64,000 nucleotides of DNA. It comes from Silvimonas terrae. GTDB taxonomy: Bacteria; Pseudomonadota; Gammaproteobacteria; Burkholderiales; Chitinibacteraceae. Under the pieces are notes generated by a model. The model had not been told where the DNA came from and did no database searches. It saw only the letters and a program-made list of their open reading frames with translations. This document shows, piece by piece, positions 26,989 through 35,481 of the stretch. The translations under genes and the position numbers were made by a program. Numbering within the stretch: the stretch's first letter is position 1; every line of letters starts with the position of its first letter. The stretch covers positions 124,001-188,000 of the forward strand of contig NZ_JACHHN010000003.1 in assembly GCF_014202765.1 (NCBI RefSeq). The letters run 5' to 3'.

Positions 26989-27859
26989 GGTCTTCCCGCA
27001 ACAAGTACATCTGCAGCACGGAGAGCGCCAGCAAGATGAGGAGCAACACGACGGACATGGCCGCGCCATAACCCAGCTTGAAATACGTGAACGAGGCGCG
27101 GTAAATCCAGTGCACGACGGTGATGGTGCTGTTGAACGGCCCACCCCGCGTCATCACGTAAAACTGCTCAAACGCCAGGAATGAACCAATCACCGACATG
27201 ATCAGCGCCAGTGCAAAGGTGCGGCGCATCATGGGGATGGTGATGTAGCGGATTTGCTGCCAGCGGCCCGCGCCATCCAGATTGGCGGCCTCATAGAGAT
27301 CTTGCGGAATGGCCTGCATACCCACCAGCAAGATCACCATGGTGAAACCGGCCGCTTTCCACAGCACCATCACCACAATGGAACCCAGGGCAGAGTTGGT
27401 TTCCGCCAGCCATTGCACCGGTTCGTCGATCAGATGCAGATCCATCAAAATGGCGCTGAAAATGCCCACCTGATCGTTGAACATCCACGTCCATAGCAAG
27501 CTGGCAGCGGTCATGCCGATCACCACGGGCAGGAAGAACGCGGTGCGGAAAAACCCGACAAAACGCACGCCCCGATGCACCAGCAGTGCCAATGCAAACG
27601 CCAGGATAAAAATGGCCGGGGTCACCACCAGCGTGTATTTCACGGTGAACCACAAACTGGCCCAGAACGAGGAATCCTGCAGCAAATCCACGTAGTTGCT
27701 AAAGCCACTGAATTCAGGGTGGCCCAATAACGGCCAGTGGTTAAAAGACATCCACACCGTCATGAACAAGGGGACGATAAAAAACAGCGTCGTCACCGTC
27801 AGACAGGGCAGGATGAACCAGTACCCGGCAAGCTGCCGTTGGCGTGTCAGCAGAGTCAT
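26981..27859 (-). CDS. Sugar ABC transporter permease, MalF type
   Basis: The 292-residue protein has six predicted helices and the EAA loop YEAANLDGAGRWQQIRYITIPMMRR. It lacks the large periplasmic loop of enterobacterial MalF. I took the ATG at 27859 (MTLLTRQRQLAGYWFILPC), since the first helix begins right after it. It follows the binding-protein gene by 59 bases. Confidence 0.88.
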   Translation of the reverse strand: MTLLTRQRQLAGYWFILPCLTVTTLFFIVPLFMTVWMSFNHWPLLGHPEFSGFSNYVDLLQDSSFWASLWFTVKYTLVVTPAIFILAFALALLVHRGVRFVGFFRTAFFLPVVIGMTAASLLWTWMFNDQVGIFSAILMDLHLIDEPVQWLAETNSALGSIVVMVLWKAAGFTMVILLVGMQAIPQDLYEAANLDGAGRWQQIRYITIPMMRRTFALALIMSVIGSFLAFEQFYVMTRGGPFNSTITVVHWIYRASFTYFKLGYGAAMSVVLLLILLALSVLQMYLLREDHD

Positions 27860-27918
27860 ATCGGTTCTCGCCTTGGCGCTGGCGGCAGCCTGCCGCCAGA
27901 CACACGGTTTCAACGGGG

Positions 27919-29166
27919 TCAGTTACCCAGAATCTGCTTGAAGCGGCCCTGCGCGTCTTTGATGGCCGGGTCGACGCCCTTGCCAAACACGGCTTCCTGA
28001 ATCATGGCCAGCCACGGACCATTCGGATCGTTGAACAACTGGTTGAAATACGGCGAATACGGCGTTCTGCCCGATTGCATGGCCGCCGAGACAATCCCGA
28101 CCCGCGCATCCTGTTTGGCATACGTGTTGTTGGCAAAGTCGGCCCGCACCGGAATGCTGCCACCCTTGGCAAACTGATCAATCTGCACGTCAGACGACAG
28201 ACACCAGGTGATGAACTCCCACGCCGCTTTCTTGTTCTTTGAGGTGGCCGGAATGGCAATGGAATCGCCCCCGGCAAAGCTGGCCGAACCACCCTTGGCC
28301 CCTGGCAGCGGCGTCACGCCAAAGTCGATTTCCGGGTGTTCCTTTTTCAACAACCCGATCGAAAACGCACCGGACCCCATCATGCCGATCTTGCCGGTGA
28401 AGAACGGGTTGATGAAGTTGCTACCGTTGTCCGTTTTGGCCCCGCCCGGGATCAAGCCGTCGGTCCACATCTGCCGGTACATGGTCAACGTATTGCGCAG
28501 CGCCGGGTTATCCAGCGTTTCTTTCTTGCCGTCTGCCGAGAGCACGTCCCCGCCAGAGGCCCACACGTACGGCGTCAGCGTGAAGATATTGCAGCCGCCA
28601 CACGCGCCAGAGAAATAAAACCCCTTCACCCCGCCACCCAGCGCGGTGATCTTTTTGGCCGCGGCCTGGATTTCCGCCATGGTTTTGGGCGGCGCATCCG
28701 GGTTCAGGCCCGCGCGTTTGAACAACTGCTTGTTGTACAAAAGGATGGAGCTTTCCGCACTGAACGGCACCGAATACTGCTTGCCGTTATAAGCGCCCAG
28801 CCGCATGTGGGAAGGCGAGAGTTCTTTGGCGTACGGCAACGCTTTGACTTCAGCCGAGAGATCACTCAACTGGCCGGCCTGCGCAAAGGCCGGCACAAAA
28901 ATCAGGTCAATGGCGACCACATCCGGCGCGGCACCACCGGCCACGGCAGTGCCGAACTTGGTGACAAAATCGTCACTGGGAATCACGGTCAACGCCACTT
29001 TGGTAGCGTGTTTGTCATTCCATGCCTTGACCATGGGTTCGACAAAAGCCTGATCTGCGGCCCGCACCCAGAAGCTGATTTCCTCTGCATGCGCACTGCT
29101 GCTGACCACCAGGGCAGAAGCGCCCACTACACCTGCGAGTCGTTTTACAAAAGCAGAAATTTTCAT
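27919..29166 (-). CDS. Sugar ABC transporter substrate-binding protein
   Basis: The 415-residue protein has a signal peptide (LAGVVGASALVVSSSAHA) and the type I extracellular solute-binding fold (EISFWVRAADQAFVEPMVKAWNDKHATKVALTVIP). It is first of the arabinofuranoside operon and diverges from an AraC regulator. The ligand is inferred from the linked GH127 gene: short oligosaccharides ending in beta-L-arabinofuranose. Confidence 0.88.
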   Translation of the reverse strand: MKISAFVKRLAGVVGASALVVSSSAHAEEISFWVRAADQAFVEPMVKAWNDKHATKVALTVIPSDDFVTKFGTAVAGGAAPDVVAIDLIFVPAFAQAGQLSDLSAEVKALPYAKELSPSHMRLGAYNGKQYSVPFSAESSILLYNKQLFKRAGLNPDAPPKTMAEIQAAAKKITALGGGVKGFYFSGACGGCNIFTLTPYVWASGGDVLSADGKKETLDNPALRNTLTMYRQMWTDGLIPGGAKTDNGSNFINPFFTGKIGMMGSGAFSIGLLKKEHPEIDFGVTPLPGAKGGSASFAGGDSIAIPATSKNKKAAWEFITWCLSSDVQIDQFAKGGSIPVRADFANNTYAKQDARVGIVSAAMQSGRTPYSPYFNQLFNDPNGPWLAMIQEAVFGKGVDPAIKDAQGRFKQILGN

Positions 29167-29332
29167 TTTCTGTCTCCTCCATGTTATCGACCAGGACGTC
29201 CTTGCGGATGGTCTGTTGCCATTCCGACTGCCCCGAAAGGGGGCGATGACGTGTCAGCATGTTGACGCCCGCCGTAATGGCCGACAAGATGACGAAAACC
29301 TTGTGCAACAGGACAATTCCGACTTTTCGATC

Positions 29333-30160
29333 ATGGATACGCAACTTAGCCTGAATGTCCATATGCCAGTGCATGTTTCCAACGGCGGGCTGTTTATTTC
29401 CCGTGGGGTGGGCACGCATCCGCGCCGGGTGATCGACTCATTCGAGCTGATTTATGTGAAGCGCGGCATCCTTGCCATTGAGGAGTCCGGCCGCCGTTTT
29501 GAGGTGGGAGAGGAAGAGACGCTGTTGTTATGGCCAGGGCGCGAACATGGCGGCTGCGCGCCCTTCCCGCCTGATCTGCAGTTTTTCTGGGTGCACTTTG
29601 CCGTACCTGCTGCCCCCCGCCAGGGCGACGCCACGCTGCTGCAGGTGCCGCAGCACGCCTATGTCAGCCGGCCGGAACATATGACCGGTTTGTTCCGCCG
29701 TTTGCTCAACGAGCAAGCCTTGCTGGGCGAACGTGCCGTCCCCATGAACCTGATGGCAATGCAGATGCTGTGGGAAGTCACCTCATCACGCGCGGTGGGT
29801 GGCGTGCTCGACAGCGAGTCCGCCGTGCTGGCCGGGCGGGCCGAGGCATTGATCCGCACCAGTTTTCATCTGCCCATCACCGCATCGAGCCTGGCGGCGC
29901 AACTGGAATGCAACCCGGACTATCTGGGGCGCGTCTTTCGCAAGCATTACCAATGCACGCTGACCGAGGCGATCCACACCCGCCGCGTGCGTCACGCCAC
30001 CAATCTGCTCACCGACGGCAAACTGAGCATCGACGATATCGCCCTGCAATGCGGGTTTGATGATCCAGGTTATTTCCGCCGCGTGTTCAAGCGCGCCACA
30101 GGCACCTCTCCCCGCGCCTACCGCAGCCTGCATTTACGGCTGCATATCAATACGGATTGA
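29333..30160 (+). CDS. AraC-family regulator with cupin sensor, probable arabinofuranoside regulator
   Basis: The 275-residue protein has an N-terminal AraC-type cupin (SFELIYVKRGILAIEESGRRFEVGEEETLLLWPGREHGG, about residues 33-71) and a C-terminal two-HTH domain ending in IDDIALQCGFDDPGYFRRVFKRATGTSPRAYR. It diverges from the GH127 transporter operon with 166 bp between starts, so it is the likely activator. The start is not certain: the ATG at 29333 lacks a close ribosome site. Confidence 0.85.
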   Translation: MDTQLSLNVHMPVHVSNGGLFISRGVGTHPRRVIDSFELIYVKRGILAIEESGRRFEVGEEETLLLWPGREHGGCAPFPPDLQFFWVHFAVPAAPRQGDATLLQVPQHAYVSRPEHMTGLFRRLLNEQALLGERAVPMNLMAMQMLWEVTSSRAVGGVLDSESAVLAGRAEALIRTSFHLPITASSLAAQLECNPDYLGRVFRKHYQCTLTEAIHTRRVRHATNLLTDGKLSIDDIALQCGFDDPGYFRRVFKRATGTSPRAYRSLHLRLHINTD

Positions 30161-30464
30161 GTCACCGGTTCGCCGCAACGGCAAACCCGGCATAAAGGGC
30201 CTCAGAACGTCGCCACGGCGCCTTTTGTTGCAACCATGCTACGGATGACATGTGGCGCATATCTGAAACTTGACCTGCTTACTGCACGTGACAAAGTGTC
30301 GCCTCTGGCCGGCATTCGTACATGGTAGATACAAAGCATGGCGAACCCGGCGGGTAACAGGTTCTCAAAATCACCGCAACTGCGCCTCGCAACCAGACCT
30401 GCCATAGATCGGGCTGACGTGATACGTGCGCATACATAAATCCTCAGAACCAGGAAGATGAGTC
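30161..30464. other. Intergenic region before the lipoprotein gene
   Basis: No gene is visible. The stretch contains several short GC-rich dyads but no riboswitch or terminator that I can support. AGGAAGATG just before 30465 supplies the ribosome site for the lipoprotein gene. Confidence 0.4.
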
Positions 30465-32942
30465 ATGAAAACGAACCGCACTCGCCCCGCCATTGGCCGG
30501 GCGCTCCCCACTCTATTGTCTTGCCTTGTGGCCACTGCGCTGCTGGCCGCTTGCGGCGGCGGAGGTGGTAGTTCAGACGCCACAGGCACTGGCACCCAAA
30601 CTACAGCCATGACCGGCACGGTCGCCACCGGCCAGGTCATGGCTGGCGCCACCGTCACAGTCAAAGACAGCAATGGCAAGATCGTCACCACGACATCGGA
30701 TGCCAATGGCAACTACACGCTGTCGCCCAGTGTGCTGGCCGGCCTGGTTTCCCCGTTGATCATCAAGGCCAGCAATGGCCAGCCAGGTAGCGATCTGTAT
30801 TCGGTCTCTGCCACTGGTGGCACTACCAACGTCACCCCACTGACCAGCATGATCGTGGCCGCACTGTCTGGCCAGATGCCCGCTGATTTCTTTGCACTGG
30901 CGGGTTCCAGCAGCAAGGCAACAGCGTTGATCAACGCCACCACCATTGCCAGCGCTCGCCAGCAGGTACAAGCCGCGCTGACTGCCGCCGGGGTTGATCC
31001 GACCAATATTGGCGACTATTTCAGCACCCCCATTGTGGTGGGCAACGCAGCCGATCAAGTGCTGGAAAACACCAGCGCGACCCTGCCGAGCCTGAATGCA
31101 TTTATTGCCCAACTGGCGCAAGCGACAACACAAAGTAACGGGGGCACCCCGCCTTCTGGCGGCACACCTGCCTCCGCGAGCGTTAATACTTCCAGCTACG
31201 GCGGCTGCATGACCGACCTGGCGCTGAACAGCCCGCTGCCTGCCAGCGTAACCCAAAGCCCGCTGACCGCCCTGCCGGACATCAACGCGCGCTGGATAGC
31301 CACTAGCTATAAGCAAGCCTCATTTGACGTGTCGGGGAACCAGACCTGGAGCGCCAGCCGCGGTGCGGATACCGAAGGCACGACCAACGCGGCAGTATGG
31401 GAGATGCAACCCCGTCAAAGCAGTGCTTCGTTCCAGGACAGCAATGGTCCGGTTTCCGTGCAGACCCAACCGACCCGCCTGGTTGTCCGCAGTAGCAATG
31501 GCGATGCCACCGCATGGTTCCTCAATCTGAACGACTACTACGCGCCGGTGGGTGGTGCTTATCTGGGATATCAGGAGCATGGCAGCCCGGAAAACCCGGC
31601 CTATCTCCAGTTGGGTAGCGATCACGTTTCCGGTTTCTACTATGCTGCCAGCCAAAAAGCAGAGCTAGCGCTTGATGTGCTGACAGGGTCAGGCAACACC
31701 TATAGCCGTATCCGCTTCCAACTGGGTGACAAAAGCAAAGTTGCCTGGCAAGACAACTACACGGTGACCTTTAGTGGCAAGCAAGCCATCAGCACACCGC
31801 TGGGATCGCTGAATGTGTGTAGCTATACCGCCAAAGGCACCATCACCAAGGCGGATAACTCGGCCAAAGTGAGTTATCAGACTGTCATTTACGCCGCCCC
31901 GACGCTGGGTGCAGTCCGCCGTGAGTACAGCGAGAGCGACACCAATGCCAGTGGTGGCGTGACATTCACCATGACCAACAATCGTGATCTGGTCGGTGCT
32001 GTGGTTGGCCACACCAACTACGGTCAGTCGCTGCTCCCGGACGACAGCACGCTGGAAAGCTGTCTGAAGAGCACTACATTGCCCGCAAGCCTGACTGGTA
32101 GTAGTGATACTGCACATAGCGCACAAACTCTCTACCGCTTTGATAAGGATCTGGTCGGCAACTACAGCAACGGCGTTGCGACGGACTGGTCCTGGCGTAA
32201 CTCCAGCCAGGTCATTCAGGACACGCCAAGCTACTACAATTACTTTGCTGCCGTAGATGGGCAACCCACGATTTTGAGCTGGGGCAGCCAGGTTGCCGAT
32301 CGTTACTTTGTGAATGGCAGCTGGACTGGCAACGGTGCGCTACCCGCCAGCCGTCCCGCCGGGGCCAATAATGGCGTGACCTGGGCGCTAAATGGCCATA
32401 CATTGCAGACGGCGTCTGGTACGCCCGCTGGCTGGGGACAGGAGGGCGACCCAACCAATAACCCTGCTGCGCAAGTCGACGGTACGTATTTCCAGCGTGT
32501 TTTCTACGATGCGAACAACGCGTTGCCTGTCGTGTGGCTCAATGGGATGCGCAAGAATGAAACCGTATCGGGGGCCGTATTCAGATACGAACAGAACAGC
32601 TGGCTGCAGCCCTCTGGCGCGTTCAAAACTACCCTGCAGATCAGTGCGTACACCTACAACGGTCGCGCCACCGTCACCACCCCGCTGGGTACGTTCGCCA
32701 CCTGCAAGGTATCGAGCTCCGTGACCCAGACGCAAACCGGCGTGAGCTACAACGTCACCGAAACAGACGTAGAGCACCACGTACCTCAGTTGGGCATCGT
32801 GTACTCAACGTCGGATGAAGTCGACCAGACCGATATCAACAACCCCGGCCAGACGACGTGGTCGAGTTCTAAAATCAAGGTACTGACCGGCAAGCTGGTG
32901 GGCGGCACGTTGTACGGTAGCCTGACCAACCCGGCGCAGTAA
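30465..32942 (+). CDS. Large exported lipoprotein with a carboxypeptidase-regulatory-like domain and an internal duplication
   Basis: The 825-residue protein has a lipoprotein signal with lipobox LLAAC (C30) followed by a glycine-rich linker. Residues about 48-90 (MTGTVATGQVMAGATVTVKDSNGKIVTTTSDANGNYTL) form a carboxypeptidase-regulatory-like beta-sandwich. Two later blocks resemble each other: one containing TPLGSLNVCSYTAKG (about residue 443) and one containing TPLGTFATCKVSSSV (about 738), each followed by a Y-x-V stretch and a tyrosine-rich TSD or ESD turn. No catalytic motif is seen. It stands alone and ends at a good terminator. A surface or outer-membrane-anchored role is likely; function is unknown. 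Confidence 0.8.
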   Translation: MKTNRTRPAIGRALPTLLSCLVATALLAACGGGGGSSDATGTGTQTTAMTGTVATGQVMAGATVTVKDSNGKIVTTTSDANGNYTLSPSVLAGLVSPLIIKASNGQPGSDLYSVSATGGTTNVTPLTSMIVAALSGQMPADFFALAGSSSKATALINATTIASARQQVQAALTAAGVDPTNIGDYFSTPIVVGNAADQVLENTSATLPSLNAFIAQLAQATTQSNGGTPPSGGTPASASVNTSSYGGCMTDLALNSPLPASVTQSPLTALPDINARWIATSYKQASFDVSGNQTWSASRGADTEGTTNAAVWEMQPRQSSASFQDSNGPVSVQTQPTRLVVRSSNGDATAWFLNLNDYYAPVGGAYLGYQEHGSPENPAYLQLGSDHVSGFYYAASQKAELALDVLTGSGNTYSRIRFQLGDKSKVAWQDNYTVTFSGKQAISTPLGSLNVCSYTAKGTITKADNSAKVSYQTVIYAAPTLGAVRREYSESDTNASGGVTFTMTNNRDLVGAVVGHTNYGQSLLPDDSTLESCLKSTTLPASLTGSSDTAHSAQTLYRFDKDLVGNYSNGVATDWSWRNSSQVIQDTPSYYNYFAAVDGQPTILSWGSQVADRYFVNGSWTGNGALPASRPAGANNGVTWALNGHTLQTASGTPAGWGQEGDPTNNPAAQVDGTYFQRVFYDANNALPVVWLNGMRKNETVSGAVFRYEQNSWLQPSGAFKTTLQISAYTYNGRATVTTPLGTFATCKVSSSVTQTQTGVSYNVTETDVEHHVPQLGIVYSTSDEVDQTDINNPGQTTWSSSKIKVLTGKLVGGTLYGSLTNPAQ

Positions 32943-32980
32943 GCTGATTCAGTAAGCAGATTGTTTTGGGAAATGGACAA

Positions 32981-33006
32981 CGGGCCGCAATTGCGGCCCG
33001 TTTTGT
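32981..33006 (+). terminator. Rho-independent terminator after the lipoprotein gene
   Basis: The stem ACGGGCCGC/GCGGCCCGT encloses a short loop and is followed by TTTT. Confidence 0.8.
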
Positions 33007-33308
33007 CTGGAAAGCAGGTTAAACACCAGAGCCTGCTCCGCTGGCCAGCTCTTTCAGACAGCCTCTTTTTCCATGGTCCGCCCCCGCTTTATCCATGCAT
33101 TTTTCATCACTTTGCAACGCATAATCCAAACCGGTTTGCATCTAGTCTGGATGCGGATTTGCACAATGTGACACAGCGCCATATTTCTGCAATTTGATGT
33201 TCAACTGGCTGTCACCAGGACATCACACATCCTTTCTAATATATCAGACGTTTTTCCCGGCACTCGTCCAAGGCGAGGCCCCTCCTCTCACAACGTCTGG
33301 TATACAAC
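33007..33308. other. Intergenic region before the PAP2 gene
   Basis: No gene is seen. The region is relatively AT-rich for this window (for instance around 33100-33200), consistent with promoter DNA for the phosphatase gene, but I cannot assign -35 and -10 boxes. Confidence 0.4.
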
Positions 33309-35285
33309 ATGAACAACAACCGATACGCACCGCCCGCAGCCCTTTTGCCGGTCGCCCTCGCCATTACCCTGGCCCTGGCGGCCTGCGGCGGTGGTAGTAG
33401 CGATTCCACCACCACATCCAGCCCCACCGCCCTCACCGTACCGGCCGCACCCGCAGGGCTGGGTGCGGTCGATACGGCACCGGTCCAGGACGAAGCCAGC
33501 ATCCTGCCGTTTGTGGACTACGCCTACACCAACCAGCGCGGCGATGCCCGTTACGCCACAGATGCCACCAACGCTGGCGTGCGCGTACTGGATGGCTACC
33601 TGGCGTTGTGGACCCCCAGCACCCTGATTGTCGATGCCGGGGTGACGGCGGCGGCCAATGGCAGCTTCCCGGCGGTCGTGGCCTCTAACTGGACCGGGAT
33701 TCCAGGGGATTCGACTGATGGCGCCATCGTCAACGCCACCATCCTGAACGCCAACATCCAGTATGTGATTGGCGCCACCAACAACCGGACAGCCGACCAG
33801 GCCACCGCCGCGTATCTGGATGACCGCCGCCAGAAGGGTTACAGCGTGACCGATGGCATGGGCCCATTGACCAGCGCCTGGCGCACCGCTACCCAGCAAA
33901 CGACCACCATCACCAGCGTGGCCTCTGATGCCACCACCGTGCTGTACAACGATACCGGTAACAATATCGGCGTGGGTTCGTCCGCCGGTAACACCACCTT
34001 TGGCGCGGCGGTGGATCTGATCAGCAGCGTGGGCAACAACGCCTCGACCGAACCGGCCAAACGCTTCTACAAATATGCCCGTCCCTGGCGCTGGAGCAGC
34101 AGTGTGGTGGTGGTCCCGGCGCTGGTGCCGGCGGAAAGCACCACGCCCAACGTGGATGGCGGTTTCCCCAGCGGTCATGCCGCTGAAGCCGGGAGAGATG
34201 CGTTGGCGATGGCCTATCTGGTGCCGGAACGCTTCCAGGAATTGGCAACGCGCGCGCTGGAACTGGGCGAAAACCGCATTCTGGCCGGCATGCATTCCCC
34301 CCTGGACGTGATGGGCGGCCGTATCCAGTCTGAAGCACTGGTCGCCGCCAATCTCGTGGCGGCCACCACCGCCACACGCCAGACGGCGGTGACGCAAGCT
34401 CATACCGCGCTCATGGCCGCCACCAACACCACCACGCTGGCGGCATTCAACCAGTTTGCGCATTCCGGCACCACCAGCACCGACCGGTTTGCTGACCATG
34501 CGGCCAACAAGGCCAACTATCTGCGCCGCCTGACGTACAGCTTCCCGCAGATTGCCGATACCACCAAAACCGCCCAGGTGCCCAAGGATGCAGAAATCCT
34601 GCTGGAAACCCGCCTGCCCTACCTGAGCGCCGACCAGCGTCGCGTGGTACTCAAAACCACCGCCGTGGCATCGGGTTACCCGATCATGGATGACAAGGAA
34701 GGCTGGGGTCGCCTGAACCTGTTTGCCGCAGCGGATGGTTACGGCGCTTTCAATGGCGATGTGAGTGTCTCCATGGACGCCACCCAGGGCGGCTTCAACG
34801 CGCTGGATTACTGGCAGAACGATATTGCCGGCAAGGGCAAGTTCAGCCTGTCTGGCACCGGCACGCTGGTGTTCAACGGCAACAACAGCTACACCGGCGG
34901 GACAGAGATTGATGGCGGCACGCTGCAGGCAAACTCGGCCACCGGCTTTGGCAATGGGGATGTGTACGTGGCTGGCGGCACGGCCGTGTTCAATGCCAGC
35001 AGCGCAGTAACCACCGTCAACTACACCCAATTGGCGAGCGGCACCACGCAAGCCAACCTGGGCAACAACGGCCAGGGTCAGTTGAAGGCCAGCGGCACCG
35101 TGACCCTTGCAGGTGGCACGCTCAATGTGAAGTTTGCCAGCGGCTTTACGCCGACGGTCGGCAGCACACTGACCGTGATCACAGCCGGCAAGCTGCAAGG
35201 TACGTTCAGCAGCGTGAATGTGGCCGGTTTCAAGGCCACGCCGGTGTATACCAGCACCGGCATGCAGATCCTGATTACAGGCTAA
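33309..35285 (+). CDS. Lipoprotein PAP2-family acid phosphatase with C-terminal autotransporter-type beta-strand repeats
   Basis: The 658-residue protein has lipobox LALAAC (C26). The three PAP2 phosphatase motifs are intact: K251-x6-RP (KRFYKYARP), PSGH (287-290, in GGFPSGHAAEAG) and R323-x5-H329-x3-D333 (NRILAGMHSPLD). From about residue 505 a region with GTGTLVFNGNNSYTGGTEIDGGTL matches the autotransporter-associated beta-strand repeat, but no barrel domain follows. It probably removes phosphate from organic esters at the cell surface or in the periplasm. The fusion is the odd point. Confidence 0.85.
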   Translation: MNNNRYAPPAALLPVALAITLALAACGGGSSDSTTTSSPTALTVPAAPAGLGAVDTAPVQDEASILPFVDYAYTNQRGDARYATDATNAGVRVLDGYLALWTPSTLIVDAGVTAAANGSFPAVVASNWTGIPGDSTDGAIVNATILNANIQYVIGATNNRTADQATAAYLDDRRQKGYSVTDGMGPLTSAWRTATQQTTTITSVASDATTVLYNDTGNNIGVGSSAGNTTFGAAVDLISSVGNNASTEPAKRFYKYARPWRWSSSVVVVPALVPAESTTPNVDGGFPSGHAAEAGRDALAMAYLVPERFQELATRALELGENRILAGMHSPLDVMGGRIQSEALVAANLVAATTATRQTAVTQAHTALMAATNTTTLAAFNQFAHSGTTSTDRFADHAANKANYLRRLTYSFPQIADTTKTAQVPKDAEILLETRLPYLSADQRRVVLKTTAVASGYPIMDDKEGWGRLNLFAAADGYGAFNGDVSVSMDATQGGFNALDYWQNDIAGKGKFSLSGTGTLVFNGNNSYTGGTEIDGGTLQANSATGFGNGDVYVAGGTAVFNASSAVTTVNYTQLASGTTQANLGNNGQGQLKASGTVTLAGGTLNVKFASGFTPTVGSTLTVITAGKLQGTFSSVNVAGFKATPVYTSTGMQILITG

Positions 35286-35302
35286 AACACCCTGGCGATC
35301 TG

Positions 35303-35408
35303 GTAGCCCGGATGGCGCGGAGCGGGAATCCGGGGTGGCAATGCAGGCCCGTTCTTTTCCCGCATCACACCCCGGATTCCCGGCCCGATGGGCCTTCATC
35401 CGGGCTAC
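35303..35408. repeat. Complete GTAGCCCGGAT dyad module
   Basis: This 106-base element is a long inverted repeat. The left arm reads GTAGCCCGGATGG then GCGGGAATCCGGGG, and the right arm CCCCGGATTCCCG then TTCATCCGGGCTAC. It is the cleanest copy of the module in the window, lying between the PAP2 gene and a bidirectional terminator. Confidence 0.85.
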
Positions 35409-35430
35409 GGGCAGGCCCAATCTGCAGCAT

Positions 35431-35462
35431 AAAAAAAGCGCGACTTCGGTCGCGCTTTTTTG
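35431..35462. terminator. Bidirectional rho-independent terminator
   Basis: The stem AAAAAGCGCGAC/GTCGCGCTTTTT closes on a TTCG tetraloop. A-runs and T-runs on both sides allow it to end both the PAP2 transcript and the leftward GH1 transcript. Confidence 0.9.
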
Positions 35463-35481
35463 TATGGGTCACCCCAACCCG

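Noticed and set aside
30161-30464. Possible cyclic-di-GMP (GEMM) riboswitch before the lipoprotein gene
   Set aside because: A GGCAAACC-like run is present, but the conserved GEMM core and its paired stems are missing, so I do not support it.
33288-35420. A 710-codon minus-strand open frame
   Set aside because: It is antisense to the PAP2 lipoprotein gene, whose catalytic motifs are intact. The translation is glycine-, histidine- and arginine-rich with no motif.
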